The notes under the pieces: generated by a model
What the model was told of the DNA's origin: nothing
Seen by the model: only the letters and a program-made list of their open reading frames with translations
Databases searched by the model: none
Source of the DNA: Vannielia litorea
GTDB taxonomy: Bacteria; Pseudomonadota; Alphaproteobacteria; Rhodobacterales; Rhodobacteraceae
Assembly (NCBI RefSeq): GCF_019801175.1
Contig: NZ_JAHVJR010000001.1
Span: 2,108,001 to 2,172,000, forward strand
Reading direction: 5' to 3'
Length of the DNA: 64,000 nucleotides
Shown here: positions 33,469-41,843 of the stretch, in pieces
Numbering within the stretch: position 1 is the stretch's first letter
Layout: every line of letters starts with the position of its first letter
Position numbers and translations under genes: made by a program

Positions 33469-34092
33469 ATGTTCACCACTCTGCTGCCCGATGCCCGCGC
33501 CTTCTTCACCCGGCTGGCCGCCAACAACAGCCGCGACTGGTTCATGGCGCATAAGCCCGAATACGAGCAGACGGTTGCCCAGCCCGGCAAGGCGCTGGTC
33601 GAGGCTCTCGCCGCCCGCCTCACCGCGCTGACGGGCCACGAGATGCGCCCCAAGATCTTCCGCCAGAACCGCGACACCCGCTTTTCCAAGGACAAGACAC
33701 CCTACAAGGCGCACCTCCACATGCTCTGGTCCGAAAGCGGCGACCGTGACACCCCCGCCTTCTTCCTCGGTATCGACCCCGGCACGCTGGTCACCGGGGC
33801 AGGCCAGTTCGGCTTCTCCAAACCGCAACTCGACCGCTGGCGCGCCGCCGTCGCCGGCCCCTCGGGCGAAGAACTGGAGCGTCTGATCGCCCCCTTCCGC
33901 CTCCGCGAGCCCGAGTTGAAGCGCGTGCCCGCCCCCTACCCGGCAGACCACCCCCGCGCCGCCCTGCTCCGCCACAAAGGCTTCTCCGCCTGGCTCGATC
34001 TCGACCCAGACGATCCCCGCCCCATCGATGACATCGCCACAGAAGCCTTCGAGCGCCTCGCCCCCGTCTGGCACTGGCTCGTCAGCCCGTAG
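33469..34092 (+). CDS. DUF2461 (TIGR02453) family protein
   Basis: 207 residues, cytosolic. ARAFFTRLAANNSRDWFMAHKPEYE, KIFRQNRDTRFSKDKTPYKAHL and GFSAWLDLDPDD are the conserved blocks of TIGR02453, a widespread family of unknown function. ATG 33469 follows AAAGGA. It diverges from ppk2 by about 156 bases. Confidence 0.9.
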   Translation: MFTTLLPDARAFFTRLAANNSRDWFMAHKPEYEQTVAQPGKALVEALAARLTALTGHEMRPKIFRQNRDTRFSKDKTPYKAHLHMLWSESGDRDTPAFFLGIDPGTLVTGAGQFGFSKPQLDRWRAAVAGPSGEELERLIAPFRLREPELKRVPAPYPADHPRAALLRHKGFSAWLDLDPDDPRPIDDIATEAFERLAPVWHWLVSP

Positions 34093-34127
34093 GTCGGAAC
34101 GTGTCCCGACCCACGCGCTCTGAACGC

Positions 34128-34169
34128 TTGAAATTTCGCGCAATAGAATGTACATTCGAATGCACATTC
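34128..34169 (+). promoter_or_regulatory. Promoter with tandem palindromic operator of the phd-doc unit
   Basis: TTGAAA (34128-34133), a 17-base spacer and TACATT (34151-34156) form a good sigma-70 promoter. The perfect palindrome GAATGTACATTC (34146-34157) is followed directly by GAATGCACATTC (34158-34169, one base pair off symmetry). Together they cover the -10 and the likely start site, as expected for Phd-type autorepression by two dimers. Confidence 0.75.
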
Positions 34170-34183
34170 AGGAGCGCACCCCG

Positions 34184-34432
34184 ATGAACCGCATCTTCGC
34201 CAGCCAAAGCTGCACCATGACCGAACTGCGCGAGCCGCAGAAGGTGCTGGACCGCGCCAATGGCAAACCCGTCGCCATCATGAAAAACTCCCGCGTCGTC
34301 GGCTACCTCGTTCCCGAGGCCGCGACCCCCGAAGAGGAGCCGCGCGTGGCCACGATGGATGAGCTTCAGACCTATCTCGAAAGCTCCCGTGAGCGGGTCC
34401 AGCCGGTGCTCGATTACCTGAAAGATAAATGA
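34184..34432 (+). CDS. phd: Phd/YefM-type antitoxin
   Basis: 82 residues starting MNRIFASQSCTMTELREPQK. The N-terminal Phd/YefM fold (TELREPQKVLDRANGKPVAIMKN, SRVVGYLVP) binds DNA; the acidic C-terminal tail would fold onto the Doc toxin. I use ATG 34184 with GGAG nine bases upstream; the earlier in-frame ATG at 34148 lies within the operator. The stop overlaps the toxin start (ATGA), so the pair is translated together. Confidence 0.88.
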   Translation: MNRIFASQSCTMTELREPQKVLDRANGKPVAIMKNSRVVGYLVPEAATPEEEPRVATMDELQTYLESSRERVQPVLDYLKDK

Positions 34433-34809
34433 ACTTTGTCCTGCTCTCCGCAGAGCTGGTGGAGGCCCTGCACGACGCCGCACTGAACCCCGGCGAACTC
34501 CAGGGCCGCGCCGTCGACAAGTCGCTCGACGGCGCCCTCGCCCGTGTCGCCAATCGGCTGATCTACGGCATGATCGAAGATGTCTTCGATCTGGCCGCCG
34601 CCTATGCACAGGCCATCGCCTGCGGCCACTGCTTCAACGATGCCAACAAGCGCACCGCCTTCGATGCGATGAACTTCTGCCTTGAAGCAAATGGCATAAC
34701 CCTCGACTGGAACGCGCAGGAAGCCGGCGACAAGATCATCGCCCTCGCCCAACGCAAGCTCGACGATATCGACCTCGCCCGCTGGCTCCGCGAGAATGCC
34801 CGCGCCTAG
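34429..34809 (+). CDS. doc: Doc-type Fic-fold toxin
   Basis: 126 residues. The Fic/Doc active-site motif HxFxD/NxNKR is present as HCFNDANKR (67-75), the Doc variant (Ala instead of the second Gly), with the rest of the helical bundle intact. Doc toxins phosphorylate EF-Tu and stop translation. All catalytic positions appear intact, so the toxin is probably active. Overlaps phd by ATGA. Confidence 0.9.
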   Translation: MNFVLLSAELVEALHDAALNPGELQGRAVDKSLDGALARVANRLIYGMIEDVFDLAAAYAQAIACGHCFNDANKRTAFDAMNFCLEANGITLDWNAQEAGDKIIALAQRKLDDIDLARWLRENARA

Positions 34810-34832
34810 GCCACCCCCTGAACGGACCCGAC

Positions 34833-35231
34833 ATGCGCCTCCTCACCGCCGCCCTCATCCTCACCGCCGCCCCGGCCCTCGCCGACACCTACGCCTGCAC
34901 CGTCGAGGCCTTCACCACCTTCTCGCAGGACGACACCGCCTTCATCGAGGCCAACCTGCGCAAGACCTACGAGCTGACCCCGCAGCGCAACAGCGTGACC
35001 CTCACCATGCGCTCGGCGGATTTCGAGGGCTACACCGCCACCTACGCCGTCACCCGGCGTGACCTGCTCGACACCATCGCCCAACGCGAGGACCGCGCCA
35101 GTGTCGACCTCCTCGTCCTGCCGCCCCGCCCGGCCGATGAGATCGACCGCGAAGGCAAATTCAACGTCACGCTCACGGCCCAAGGCAACCACTACACCAA
35201 CAGCTGGCTGCTCACCTGCACCCGCCCCTAG
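34833..35231 (+). CDS. Exported protein of unknown function
   Basis: 132 residues with a signal peptide (MRLLTAALILTAAPALA) and a mature beta-rich domain with two cysteines (YACTVEAF, SWLLTCTRP) that probably form a disulfide linking its ends. No family recognised. It follows doc by 23 bases and precedes parE by 106. Confidence 0.72.
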   Translation: MRLLTAALILTAAPALADTYACTVEAFTTFSQDDTAFIEANLRKTYELTPQRNSVTLTMRSADFEGYTATYAVTRRDLLDTIAQREDRASVDLLVLPPRPADEIDREGKFNVTLTAQGNHYTNSWLLTCTRP

Positions 35232-35337
35232 GCCGGGCAATCCGCCCGCCACCCCAACGGCCCACATCCGCTTTCCCCGCCCCGCCCCATCCGCTACAAT
35301 CGCCGCCAACCAAAAGCCCGATAAAGAGCAGCACGAC

Positions 35338-37293
35338 ATGGCCGACGATCTCCTCAGCGGAAAAGAAACCTCCACCTACGACGCCGCCTCCATCCAGGTG
35401 CTCGAAGACATGGAGCACGTCCGCCTCCGCCCCGGCATGTATATCGGCGGCAAGGACGACCGGGCGCTGCACCACATGGTCGCCGAGATCATCGACAACT
35501 CGATGGACGAGGCCGTCGCAGGCCACGCCACATGGATCGAGGTCGAGATGCACGAAAACGGCCATGTCTCGGTGCGCGACAACGGCCGCGGCATCCCGAT
35601 CGGCGCCCACCCGAAAGACCCGTCCAAATCCGCGCTCGAGATCATCTTCTGCACCCTCAACGCGGGCGGCAAGTTCTCGGGCGACAACTATGAAACCTCG
35701 GGCGGCCTCCACGGCGTCGGCTCCTCCGTGGTCAACGCCCTCTCCGATCACCTCCGCGTGGAAGTGGCGCAAAACCGCGAGCTCTACGCTATGGAGTTCT
35801 CCCGCGGCGTGCCCCAGACCAAGCTGGAGAAGATCGGCGCCGCCCCCAACCGTCGCGGCACCACCGTCACCTTCCATCCCGACGCCGAGATCTTCGGCTC
35901 GCTCAAGCTCAAGCCGCACCGCCTGTTCAAGATGGCCCGCTCCAAGGCCTACCTTTTCTCCGGCGTCGAGATCCGCTGGAAGTCCGCCATCCCCGACGGC
36001 GACATGCCGATGGAGGCCAAGTTCCACTTCCCCGGCGGGCTGGCCGATTACCTCTCCGAAACCCTCGGCGAGGCCTCCACCTACGCCGAAAGCCCCTTCG
36101 CCGGGACCGTCTCGTTTGAAAAGTTCAATGCCCCCGGCAAGGTCGAATGGGCGATCAACTGGACCCCCTCGCGCGACGGCTTCATCCAGTCCTACTGTAA
36201 CACCGTGCCCACGCCCGAGGGCGGCACCCACGAGGCCGGGTTCTGGGCCGCGATCCTCAAGGGAATCAAGGCCTACGGCGAGCTGGTGAGCAACAAGAAG
36301 GCCGCCACCATCACCCGCGAAGACCTCACCACCGGGGCCGGAGCGCTGGTGAGCTGCTTCATCCGCGAGCCCGAATTCGTCGGCCAAACCAAGGACCGCC
36401 TCGCCACCACCGAAGCCCAGCGGATGGTCGAGAACTCGGTGCGCGACCATTTCGACAACTGGCTCGCCTCCAACACCAAATCCGCCGGCGCGATCCTCGA
36501 TTTCCTCGTGCTCCGCGCCGAAGAACGCCTGCGCCGTCGACAGGAGAAGGAAACCGCCCGCAAGACGGCGACCAAAAAGCTTCGCTTGCCCGGCAAGCTG
36601 GTCGATTGCTCGTCCAACAGCCGCGACGGCACCGAGCTCTTCATCGTCGAGGGTGACTCGGCCGGCGGCTCCGCCAAGATGGCCCGCAACCGGGTCAATC
36701 AGGCCCTGCTGCCCCTGCGCGGCAAGGTGCTGAACGTGCTCGGCGCCGCCTCCTCCAAGCTCACCTCCAACGCCGAGATCAACGACCTGAGCCAGGCCCT
36801 CGGCGTCGGCCTCGGCACCCGCTTCAACATCGACGACCTGCGCTACGACAAGATCATCATCATGACCGACGCCGACGTGGACGGCGCCCACATTGCCTCC
36901 CTGCTGATGACCTTCTTCTTCACCCAGATGCGCCCGATGATCGACGCCGGCCACCTCTACCTCGCCTGCCCGCCCCTCTTCCGCCTGACCCAAGGCGCCA
37001 AGCGCGTCTACTGCCTCGACGAGGCCGAACGCGACGAATGGCTCGAAAAGGGCATCGGCGGAAAAGGCAAGATCGACGTGTCCCGCTTCAAGGGCCTCGG
37101 CGAAATGGACGCCAAAGACCTCAAAGAAACCACGATGGACCCGAAATCGCGGCAACTGATCCGCGTGACCATCGACGAGGACGATCCGGGCGAAACCGGC
37201 GACCTTGTGGAACGCCTGATGGGCAAGAAGCCGGAATTGCGGTTCCAGTATATCCAGGAGAATGCGCGGTTCGTTGAGGAGTTGGATGTGTAG
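35338..37293 (+). CDS. parE: DNA topoisomerase IV subunit B
   Basis: 651 residues, the ParE length; GyrB would be longer. GHKL ATPase: EIIDNSMDEAVAG (Mg/ATP), DNGRGIPIG, and GGLHGVGSSVVNAL. The Toprim domain has FIVEGDSAGG near 435-445 and DADVDGAH from 511. With ParC it decatenates replicated chromosomes. ATG 35338 was chosen by family alignment. No terminator is evident downstream; the sequence shifts to an AT-richer block about 60 bases after the stop. Confidence 0.93.
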   Translation: MADDLLSGKETSTYDAASIQVLEDMEHVRLRPGMYIGGKDDRALHHMVAEIIDNSMDEAVAGHATWIEVEMHENGHVSVRDNGRGIPIGAHPKDPSKSALEIIFCTLNAGGKFSGDNYETSGGLHGVGSSVVNALSDHLRVEVAQNRELYAMEFSRGVPQTKLEKIGAAPNRRGTTVTFHPDAEIFGSLKLKPHRLFKMARSKAYLFSGVEIRWKSAIPDGDMPMEAKFHFPGGLADYLSETLGEASTYAESPFAGTVSFEKFNAPGKVEWAINWTPSRDGFIQSYCNTVPTPEGGTHEAGFWAAILKGIKAYGELVSNKKAATITREDLTTGAGALVSCFIREPEFVGQTKDRLATTEAQRMVENSVRDHFDNWLASNTKSAGAILDFLVLRAEERLRRRQEKETARKTATKKLRLPGKLVDCSSNSRDGTELFIVEGDSAGGSAKMARNRVNQALLPLRGKVLNVLGAASSKLTSNAEINDLSQALGVGLGTRFNIDDLRYDKIIIMTDADVDGAHIASLLMTFFFTQMRPMIDAGHLYLACPPLFRLTQGAKRVYCLDEAERDEWLEKGIGGKGKIDVSRFKGLGEMDAKDLKETTMDPKSRQLIRVTIDEDDPGETGDLVERLMGKKPELRFQYIQENARFVEELDV

Positions 37294-37367
37294 GCTAGAC
37301 ACTTGATCAAACGGCAGCTAGCTTCGCATTGTAAAATATCTTTATTGAGCTTCAATGAGGTGACTAA

Positions 37368-37688
37368 TTGGCAAGCGAAAACCAGCATCGCGTGATCTTG
37401 CGTGAATCGCTTGACCGAGCGGCCCGTGCTTTCGGTGTTTCCTTAACCAATGAGGCGCGTGCGGTTTTTGTAAACAGAGCGATAGCGCACATATACGCTC
37501 GCTATCAGGCCGAGTCTAATCGTGATAGTGATGTAAATGCTGCCGCGAATCGGACGGAGGACCTTCTTAGGAACCTCGCTCCACTCGTTGAGAATCGAGT
37601 TACTAAGAGTCTTGATGAAGCCTTAGTTGGCGAATTCATTAGAACTTCTACAAACTGCATTTATCCATTCTGTAAGCCAGCACCCTGA
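37368..37688 (+). CDS. Unknown soluble protein of an AT-rich two-gene unit
   Basis: 106 residues, probably starting at TTG 37368 with GAGGTG upstream. Mostly helical and hydrophilic (ESLDRAARAFGVSLTNEARAVF, RTEDLLRNLAPLVENRVTKS) with a Cys-x3-Cys near the C-terminus (NCIYPFC). Codons such as TTA, CTT, CTA and AGA are frequent, unlike surrounding genes, which suggests transfer. Its stop overlaps the next start (TGATG), so it works with the membrane protein. No family recognised. Confidence 0.6.
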   Translation: MASENQHRVILRESLDRAARAFGVSLTNEARAVFVNRAIAHIYARYQAESNRDSDVNAAANRTEDLLRNLAPLVENRVTKSLDEALVGEFIRTSTNCIYPFCKPAP

Positions 37689-38068
37689 TGAAGCGTTTCG
37701 AAGTCGCACTTGAGATATCCAAGCAACTTATAACGCTGTGCAGTGCACTGCTTGTCGGCATCTCAGCATTGTCTAATACGATACTTGCTAATGAGGCCGA
37801 TTGGCGTGTCTTTACGGCCTTAGTATTTCTGTATATCTTTCTGTTACTATCGATTGTCGCGGGAATACTTCACTTCGGAGCCATCACCAACTTAGTTGAG
37901 ACTTGTGAAAAGCGCGATCATTGCTCTACTCGAAAATCAGAGACGACGTTCGTTTCTCTATGGGATAATAAAATGGCGCCGAACACACTGATAATTCAGC
38001 AACTTCTATTTCTACTAGCGATTCTTCTTTTGGTAGCGGTCCTCTTTATTGATAGGTCCGTAGGATAA
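37688..38068 (+). CDS. Unknown small membrane protein of an AT-rich two-gene unit
   Basis: 126 residues with three clear hydrophobic segments (about 15-33, 43-66, 102-121) and a polar loop with a Cys pair (ETCEKRDHCSTRK) between the second and third. Start ATG overlaps the upstream stop by one base. Base composition is much lower in GC than flanking genes. The combination of a small soluble helical protein and a three-helix membrane protein resembles accessory or defence-type modules, but no known family is evident. Confidence 0.6.
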   Translation: MKRFEVALEISKQLITLCSALLVGISALSNTILANEADWRVFTALVFLYIFLLLSIVAGILHFGAITNLVETCEKRDHCSTRKSETTFVSLWDNKMAPNTLIIQQLLFLLAILLLVAVLFIDRSVG

Positions 38069-38428
38069 CAAAAAACGCGCGTACGGAATCTCTCACCGAC
38101 GTCGATATGATCCGCTAAATTCGCCACTACCCGGGCGCTTTGGAAACAAATGAACTAACGATATCGATCTTGCGCCGTTCCCGATTTTGATCCCGATCCA
38201 CCGCGTAACCCAACCCGAGCACGCTGACACCTTGGGGGGGCAGCCCACAGGGACGTGGGCGCGCATTATGGTGCAGCATTTAACCTAACTAGGAGGTCAG
38301 CGAGGCCCAGATGAAGCGCCGCCCCGGGGGGCGGGTCGGCGCTGCCCGGCGCCTTGCGGCGCGCACCGGGCGGGGGTCAGTCAAAACCTGCAGCTCCCCC
38401 ACCGCTCCTGAGCCCACCACCACCCCAC
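38069..38428. other. Gene-free stretch with a large GC hairpin
   Basis: No credible coding region. The first 200 bases remain relatively AT-rich; a G7 run occurs near 38234. GCCCGG (38344-38349) pairs with CCGGGC (38366-38371) around an inner CGCC/GGCG stem, giving a long GC hairpin. No tRNA or attachment-site repeat was seen. Confidence 0.5.
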
Positions 38429-38460
38429 AAAAAAGCCCCCCGCGCTCGCACGCAGGGGGC
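38429..38460 (-). terminator. Terminator of the CsbD gene
   Basis: On the minus strand GCCCCC...GGGGGC (38460-38435) is followed by TTTTTT. Confidence 0.8.
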
Positions 38461-38483
38461 CCATACTCAAAGCTCAAAACCGC

Positions 38484-38690
38484 TTACGCAGCCTTCAGCC
38501 CGGCACGCCAGTCGTCGACCTGCTTTTCGGCCTCTTCACGGGCGTAGCCGTATTTCTGCTGCACGAGGCCCACGAGCTGTTCGCGCTCGCCCTTGGCTTC
38601 TTGCAGTTCGTTGTCGGTCAGCTCGCCCCACTTCTCACGGGCCGAACCTTTCCACTCTTTCCAGTTGCCTTGAATGATATCCCAGTTCAT
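38484..38690 (-). CDS. CsbD-family stress protein
   Basis: 68 residues, MNWDIIQGNWKEWKGSAREK, the typical CsbD opening, with a C-terminal half YGYAREEAEKQVDDWRAGL. Highly charged helical stress protein whose members are induced by general stress; exact role unknown. A good Shine-Dalgarno (AAAGGAGG) precedes the ATG and a terminator follows. Confidence 0.93.
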   Translation of the reverse strand: MNWDIIQGNWKEWKGSAREKWGELTDNELQEAKGEREQLVGLVQQKYGYAREEAEKQVDDWRAGLKAA

Positions 38691-38843
38691 AGCAAACCTC
38701 CTTTCGGTTTCTGCCCCCTCAACGCCGCCCTACGGCCCGAAGTTCCTTTAAACAAAGACGTAGGCGCCCCTCCGCCGCAGCGCAAAACGGCGGGGAAATC
38801 CCCGCCGCCAGCTAGGCAATCAGCCCACCGTTTCAGGCCGTTC

Positions 38844-39131
38844 TCAGCACTCCACGCCCGGCTGCCCGCAAAGCCCGCCATCGGTGCGGCCATCGCCCCA
38901 GACCCCATTGGCCTTGCGCTCCTCGATCGCGCGTTTGGCCGCCGCACGGGCCTGTTTCCTCGTCGGGTAGGTGCCCTCGTACTTCCAGCACGTCCCGCCG
39001 CATTCCTTGTCTTTCACCGCTGCGTGCCAGCGGTCCTTGCCGGTGCTCCAGATATCGGGCTTCGGCTTGGCATAGGCGCCGCCGGCCAGAAGGGAGAGGG
39101 TCGCGGCGGCAATAATCAGAGGCTTTTTCAT
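38844..39131 (-). CDS. Small exported cysteine-containing protein
   Basis: 95 residues with a signal peptide (MKKPLIIAAATLSLLAGGAYA). The mature part has four cysteines (KECGGTCWKYEG; GGLCGQPGVEC at the end) and a basic helix (RKQARAAAKRAIEERKANG). Periplasmic, likely disulfide-bonded, unknown function. ATG 39131 follows AAAGGAATTGAG; an upstream in-frame start lacks a signal peptide. Confidence 0.75.
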   Translation of the reverse strand: MKKPLIIAAATLSLLAGGAYAKPKPDIWSTGKDRWHAAVKDKECGGTCWKYEGTYPTRKQARAAAKRAIEERKANGVWGDGRTDGGLCGQPGVEC

Positions 39132-39268
39132 CTCAATTCCTTTCAATCGTATCTGTTTGGCACGGCCCAAAACTCCGGGCCTGTTCAACAGATCGGGACC
39201 GCCGCCGGACAAAACAACCGCCAGTTGATGACAATGCCCGTCATGAAAGGAAATCCCGCCGCAAATCG

Positions 39269-39664
39269 CTATTTCTGTAGCGTTCTCAGGTACTCAAGCA
39301 GGTCCGCAATCGCCCGCGTCGTCATGATCGGCTGGCCGGTCTCGGCCTTTACCGCCGTGTCGTCGCCCGCGAACAACTCGGCGTAGACCGGCATCGGCGA
39401 GCCGTGGCTCACCAGCGGGTCGCGCCCGTCGATCCGCATCACCACCCGCGCCACCGGAAACACCCCGCTGTTGGTCAGCGCCAGTTCCGTCAGGTCCACC
39501 GGTTGCAGCACCAGTGCCGGTGCCATCGGCCCCTGCCCGTCGGCATCCAGCCCGTGGCAGGTGGCGCAGTGCCGCTCATAGAGCAGCCGCCCCTCGTGCA
39601 CTTCCTGCGCCGTGGCGGCCCCCGCCGCCATGAGCAGCGCCGCGCCTGTCAGAACAGCCTTCAT
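39269..39664 (-). CDS. Monohaem class I cytochrome c
   Basis: 131 residues. Signal peptide (MKAVLTGAALLMAAGAATA), haem site CATCH at 33-37, and HGSPMPVYAELF offering the distal methionine ligand. A soluble periplasmic electron carrier. I start at ATG 39664, since GGGAGG lies seven bases upstream of it and only one base from the in-frame ATG 39670. No oxidase or dehydrogenase gene is adjacent. Confidence 0.88.
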   Translation of the reverse strand: MKAVLTGAALLMAAGAATAQEVHEGRLLYERHCATCHGLDADGQGPMAPALVLQPVDLTELALTNSGVFPVARVVMRIDGRDPLVSHGSPMPVYAELFAGDDTAVKAETGQPIMTTRAIADLLEYLRTLQK

Positions 39665-39903
39665 GATCATGCCTCCCTTTTGTCCTGTGCCCAGTCTGCG
39701 GGCACGGGAGGGGCGGCGCCTTGATCCCCGTCAAATGCGGGCTCGCGCTGTCAACCCGGGGCGCGCGGTGCGGTCATACCAAGCGGTAAAGCCAGCGCGC
39801 GTATGCATGGGATGTGCATGGGTTGTGCATCAGATGTGCCCCCTCTCTCAATCGTGGTTAACCACCGCTTGCCGCCCCCCGGAAATTTTTTAAACTCGCC
39901 CCG

Positions 39904-40590
39904 ATGCGCCTTCTGATTGCTCTCTGTTTCGTCCTTCTCGCCAGTTCCTGCGGCCGCCCGCTGACCGAGGCGGAGAAGGGGTTTTTGCAGGAAATTCATG
40001 GCGATGGCGCCGACCTCTCACGCGTGCGCCTCACCACATGGAGCAGCGTCGGCGCGATCGAGCGCACCTATCTCACCCGCCCCCGCACCACCTGCCGCGA
40101 GCTGATCCTGCCCCCCAGCACAGCCCGCAGTTTCAAGTCCCGCACCGCTGGCCTCGTGCTGTTCAACCGGATTTATCTCAACCCTGACTGGTACTTGGAA
40201 GAATATCTCGAGGGCTGGCCCGACGAGCTGAACCTGCCCGCCGCCATGTTCATCGCCCATGAGATCACCCATGTCTGGCAGTGGCAAAACCGCAAGCTCA
40301 CCGGCTATCACCCGCTAAAGGCCGCCGCCGAGCACAGGGGCAACAGCGACCCCTATCTGTTTGATCCGTCAAGCAATCCGCAGTTTCTGGATTACCCCTA
40401 CGAGCAGCAGGCCAGCCTTGTCGAAGAGTTCGTCTGCTGCCGCACGCTCGACCCCGAAGGCAGCCGCACCGCCCGGCTCCGCGACCTGCTCAAACAGGTG
40501 ATGGACCCGGCCCCGCTGGAGCTTTCCCGCCCCGTCGGCGCGGTGGTCTTGCCCTGGGAAGGGGCTGAAACCAAAGGGATTTGCTCCTGA
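39904..40590 (+). CDS. Putative zinc-metallopeptidase-like lipoprotein
   Basis: 228 residues. Lipobox ASSC with Cys16, then a domain with HEITH at 119-123 (HExxH zincin motif, followed by WQWQN) and a downstream YEQQASLVEEF that could provide the third ligand. Likely anchored in an envelope membrane. I know similar roseobacter proteins only as hypothetical; peptidase activity is inferred from the motif alone. The 128-base gap to the next gene shows nothing notable. Confidence 0.72.
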   Translation: MRLLIALCFVLLASSCGRPLTEAEKGFLQEIHGDGADLSRVRLTTWSSVGAIERTYLTRPRTTCRELILPPSTARSFKSRTAGLVLFNRIYLNPDWYLEEYLEGWPDELNLPAAMFIAHEITHVWQWQNRKLTGYHPLKAAAEHRGNSDPYLFDPSSNPQFLDYPYEQQASLVEEFVCCRTLDPEGSRTARLRDLLKQVMDPAPLELSRPVGAVVLPWEGAETKGICS

Positions 40591-40718
40591 CGGCCCCCAC
40601 GGTGCGGCGCCGTAAAGGGTTCTTTCACCTTTTTGGCCATACTCTGCGCGAGCGCCCTCACCTTGCCCCCGTCGCGCCCACCGCCTAGCTTCGCCGCGAT
40701 GAACATGGAGTGAGACCG

Positions 40719-41159
40719 ATGGGCTACGCCACCTCTGCCGCCGTGATGCTCCTTGCGGGCATCGGCATTCCGATCCTCGCGGCGCTCAATGCCTCCCTCG
40801 GCCGGCATCTCGGCTCGCCCGCCTCCGCGGCGGTAGTGCTCTTCATCGTGGCCTTCTGCGCCGCGCTCGTGACCGCCCTCGTCACCGGCCCCGCGCCGCT
40901 GGCCCGCTTTGCCACGGCCCCTCGAGAGGGGTTTCTTGCCGGCCTCTTCGTCGCCTTCTACGTGCTGTCTATCACTTGGGTCGCGCCCTATTTCGGGGTC
41001 GGCAACGCGGTGATCTTCGTGCTGCTGGGGCAGATGATCTCCTTCGCCGTGATCGACCACTTCGGCCTTTTCGGCGCAGCTCAACACGGGCTCACCCTCG
41101 TCCGCGCGGGCGGGATCGCTCTGATGGCTCTGGGGGTCGTGCTTACGTTGAAGGGGTAG
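40719..41159 (+). CDS. YdcZ/DUF606-type DMT transporter
   Basis: 146 residues, about five membrane helices with the DUF606 opening (AAVMLLAGIGIPILAALNASLG) and the FVAFYVLSITWVAPYFGVGNAV segment. Small member of the drug/metabolite superfamily in the inner membrane; substrate unknown. ATG 40719 has GGAG eight bases upstream, preferred over GTG 40710. Its 3' end overlaps the convergent acidic-protein gene by 17 bases. Confidence 0.86.
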   Translation: MGYATSAAVMLLAGIGIPILAALNASLGRHLGSPASAAVVLFIVAFCAALVTALVTGPAPLARFATAPREGFLAGLFVAFYVLSITWVAPYFGVGNAVIFVLLGQMISFAVIDHFGLFGAAQHGLTLVRAGGIALMALGVVLTLKG

Positions 41160-41754
41160 CCGGTTCGACGCCAACAACCGCGCCTTCGGGCAGCTCGGTC
41201 ACGCCGGGCAGAAAGGCCTCCTGCCCCGCCATGCGCACGGTGAGCCCCTCGTCCGAGGCCTCGAACTCCGGCTCCGCCTCCGAGGCGCCGGGCGCTTCGA
41301 ACACCAGCACATCCTCTTCCACGTCGAACCCGCTGAGATCTTCGGAGCCCTCGTCTTCGGCCTCCGCCAGCGCCTCTTCCGCCGCCTGCGCTTCGGCCTC
41401 TTCTTCTGCCACCTCGGCGGACTCCGATTCGGCGCTCTCGCCCACGGGAACGGCGGCAGGTTTCACCGCCGTTTCAACAGCTTCCGGCCCCTGCTCAACG
41501 TCAGGCTCACCCTCAGCCTCGGGCTCCTCTTCGGCCACCGGCTCCGCACGCTCCGCCTGTTCGGCGTCTTCGGCCATCAGCGCCAGCATATCCTCGCCAT
41601 AGGCCGCCCGCGCAGCCACGGCGGCGTCTTCCTCCGCATTCTGGAGGTTGCCCTCGCCCAGCGCCTCGTCATCGTCTTCATCGCGGCTAGCAGCGTCGCC
41701 AATGAAGCCCAGCAAGAGCATGAGCGGCATAGAGAGAATGAGTGCCCAATCCAT
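41143..41754 (-). CDS. Acidic, Ala/Glu-rich membrane-anchored protein of unknown function
   Basis: 203 residues. A short hydrophobic N-terminus (MDWALILSMPLMLLLGFIG) is followed by about 130 residues dominated by Glu, Ala and Asp, predicted disordered. The last 50 residues look folded (EEDVLVFEAPGA; GLTVRMAGQEAFLPGV). That tail recalls short repeats in roseobacter secreted calcium-binding-type proteins, but the match is weak. It overlaps the convergent YdcZ gene end. Confidence 0.7.
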   Translation of the reverse strand: MDWALILSMPLMLLLGFIGDAASRDEDDDEALGEGNLQNAEEDAAVAARAAYGEDMLALMAEDAEQAERAEPVAEEEPEAEGEPDVEQGPEAVETAVKPAAVPVGESAESESAEVAEEEAEAQAAEEALAEAEDEGSEDLSGFDVEEDVLVFEAPGASEAEPEFEASDEGLTVRMAGQEAFLPGVTELPEGAVVGVEPATPST

Positions 41755-41843
41755 TGGCCAATGGTTAACAGAGGATTGCGGCGAAAGTTGCCCTAACGTG
41801 CCCGCCTGCGGGAAACAGCCGGTTTCGCAGGTGGAAACGCTGG

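Noticed and set aside
35212..37302. A 696-codon minus-strand frame opposite parE
   Set aside because: Antisense shadow of a clear topoisomerase gene.
38311..38677. Overlapping plus-strand frames over 38.3-38.7 kb
   Set aside because: They cross a GC hairpin, the CsbD terminator and the antisense of csbD; composition is low-complexity.
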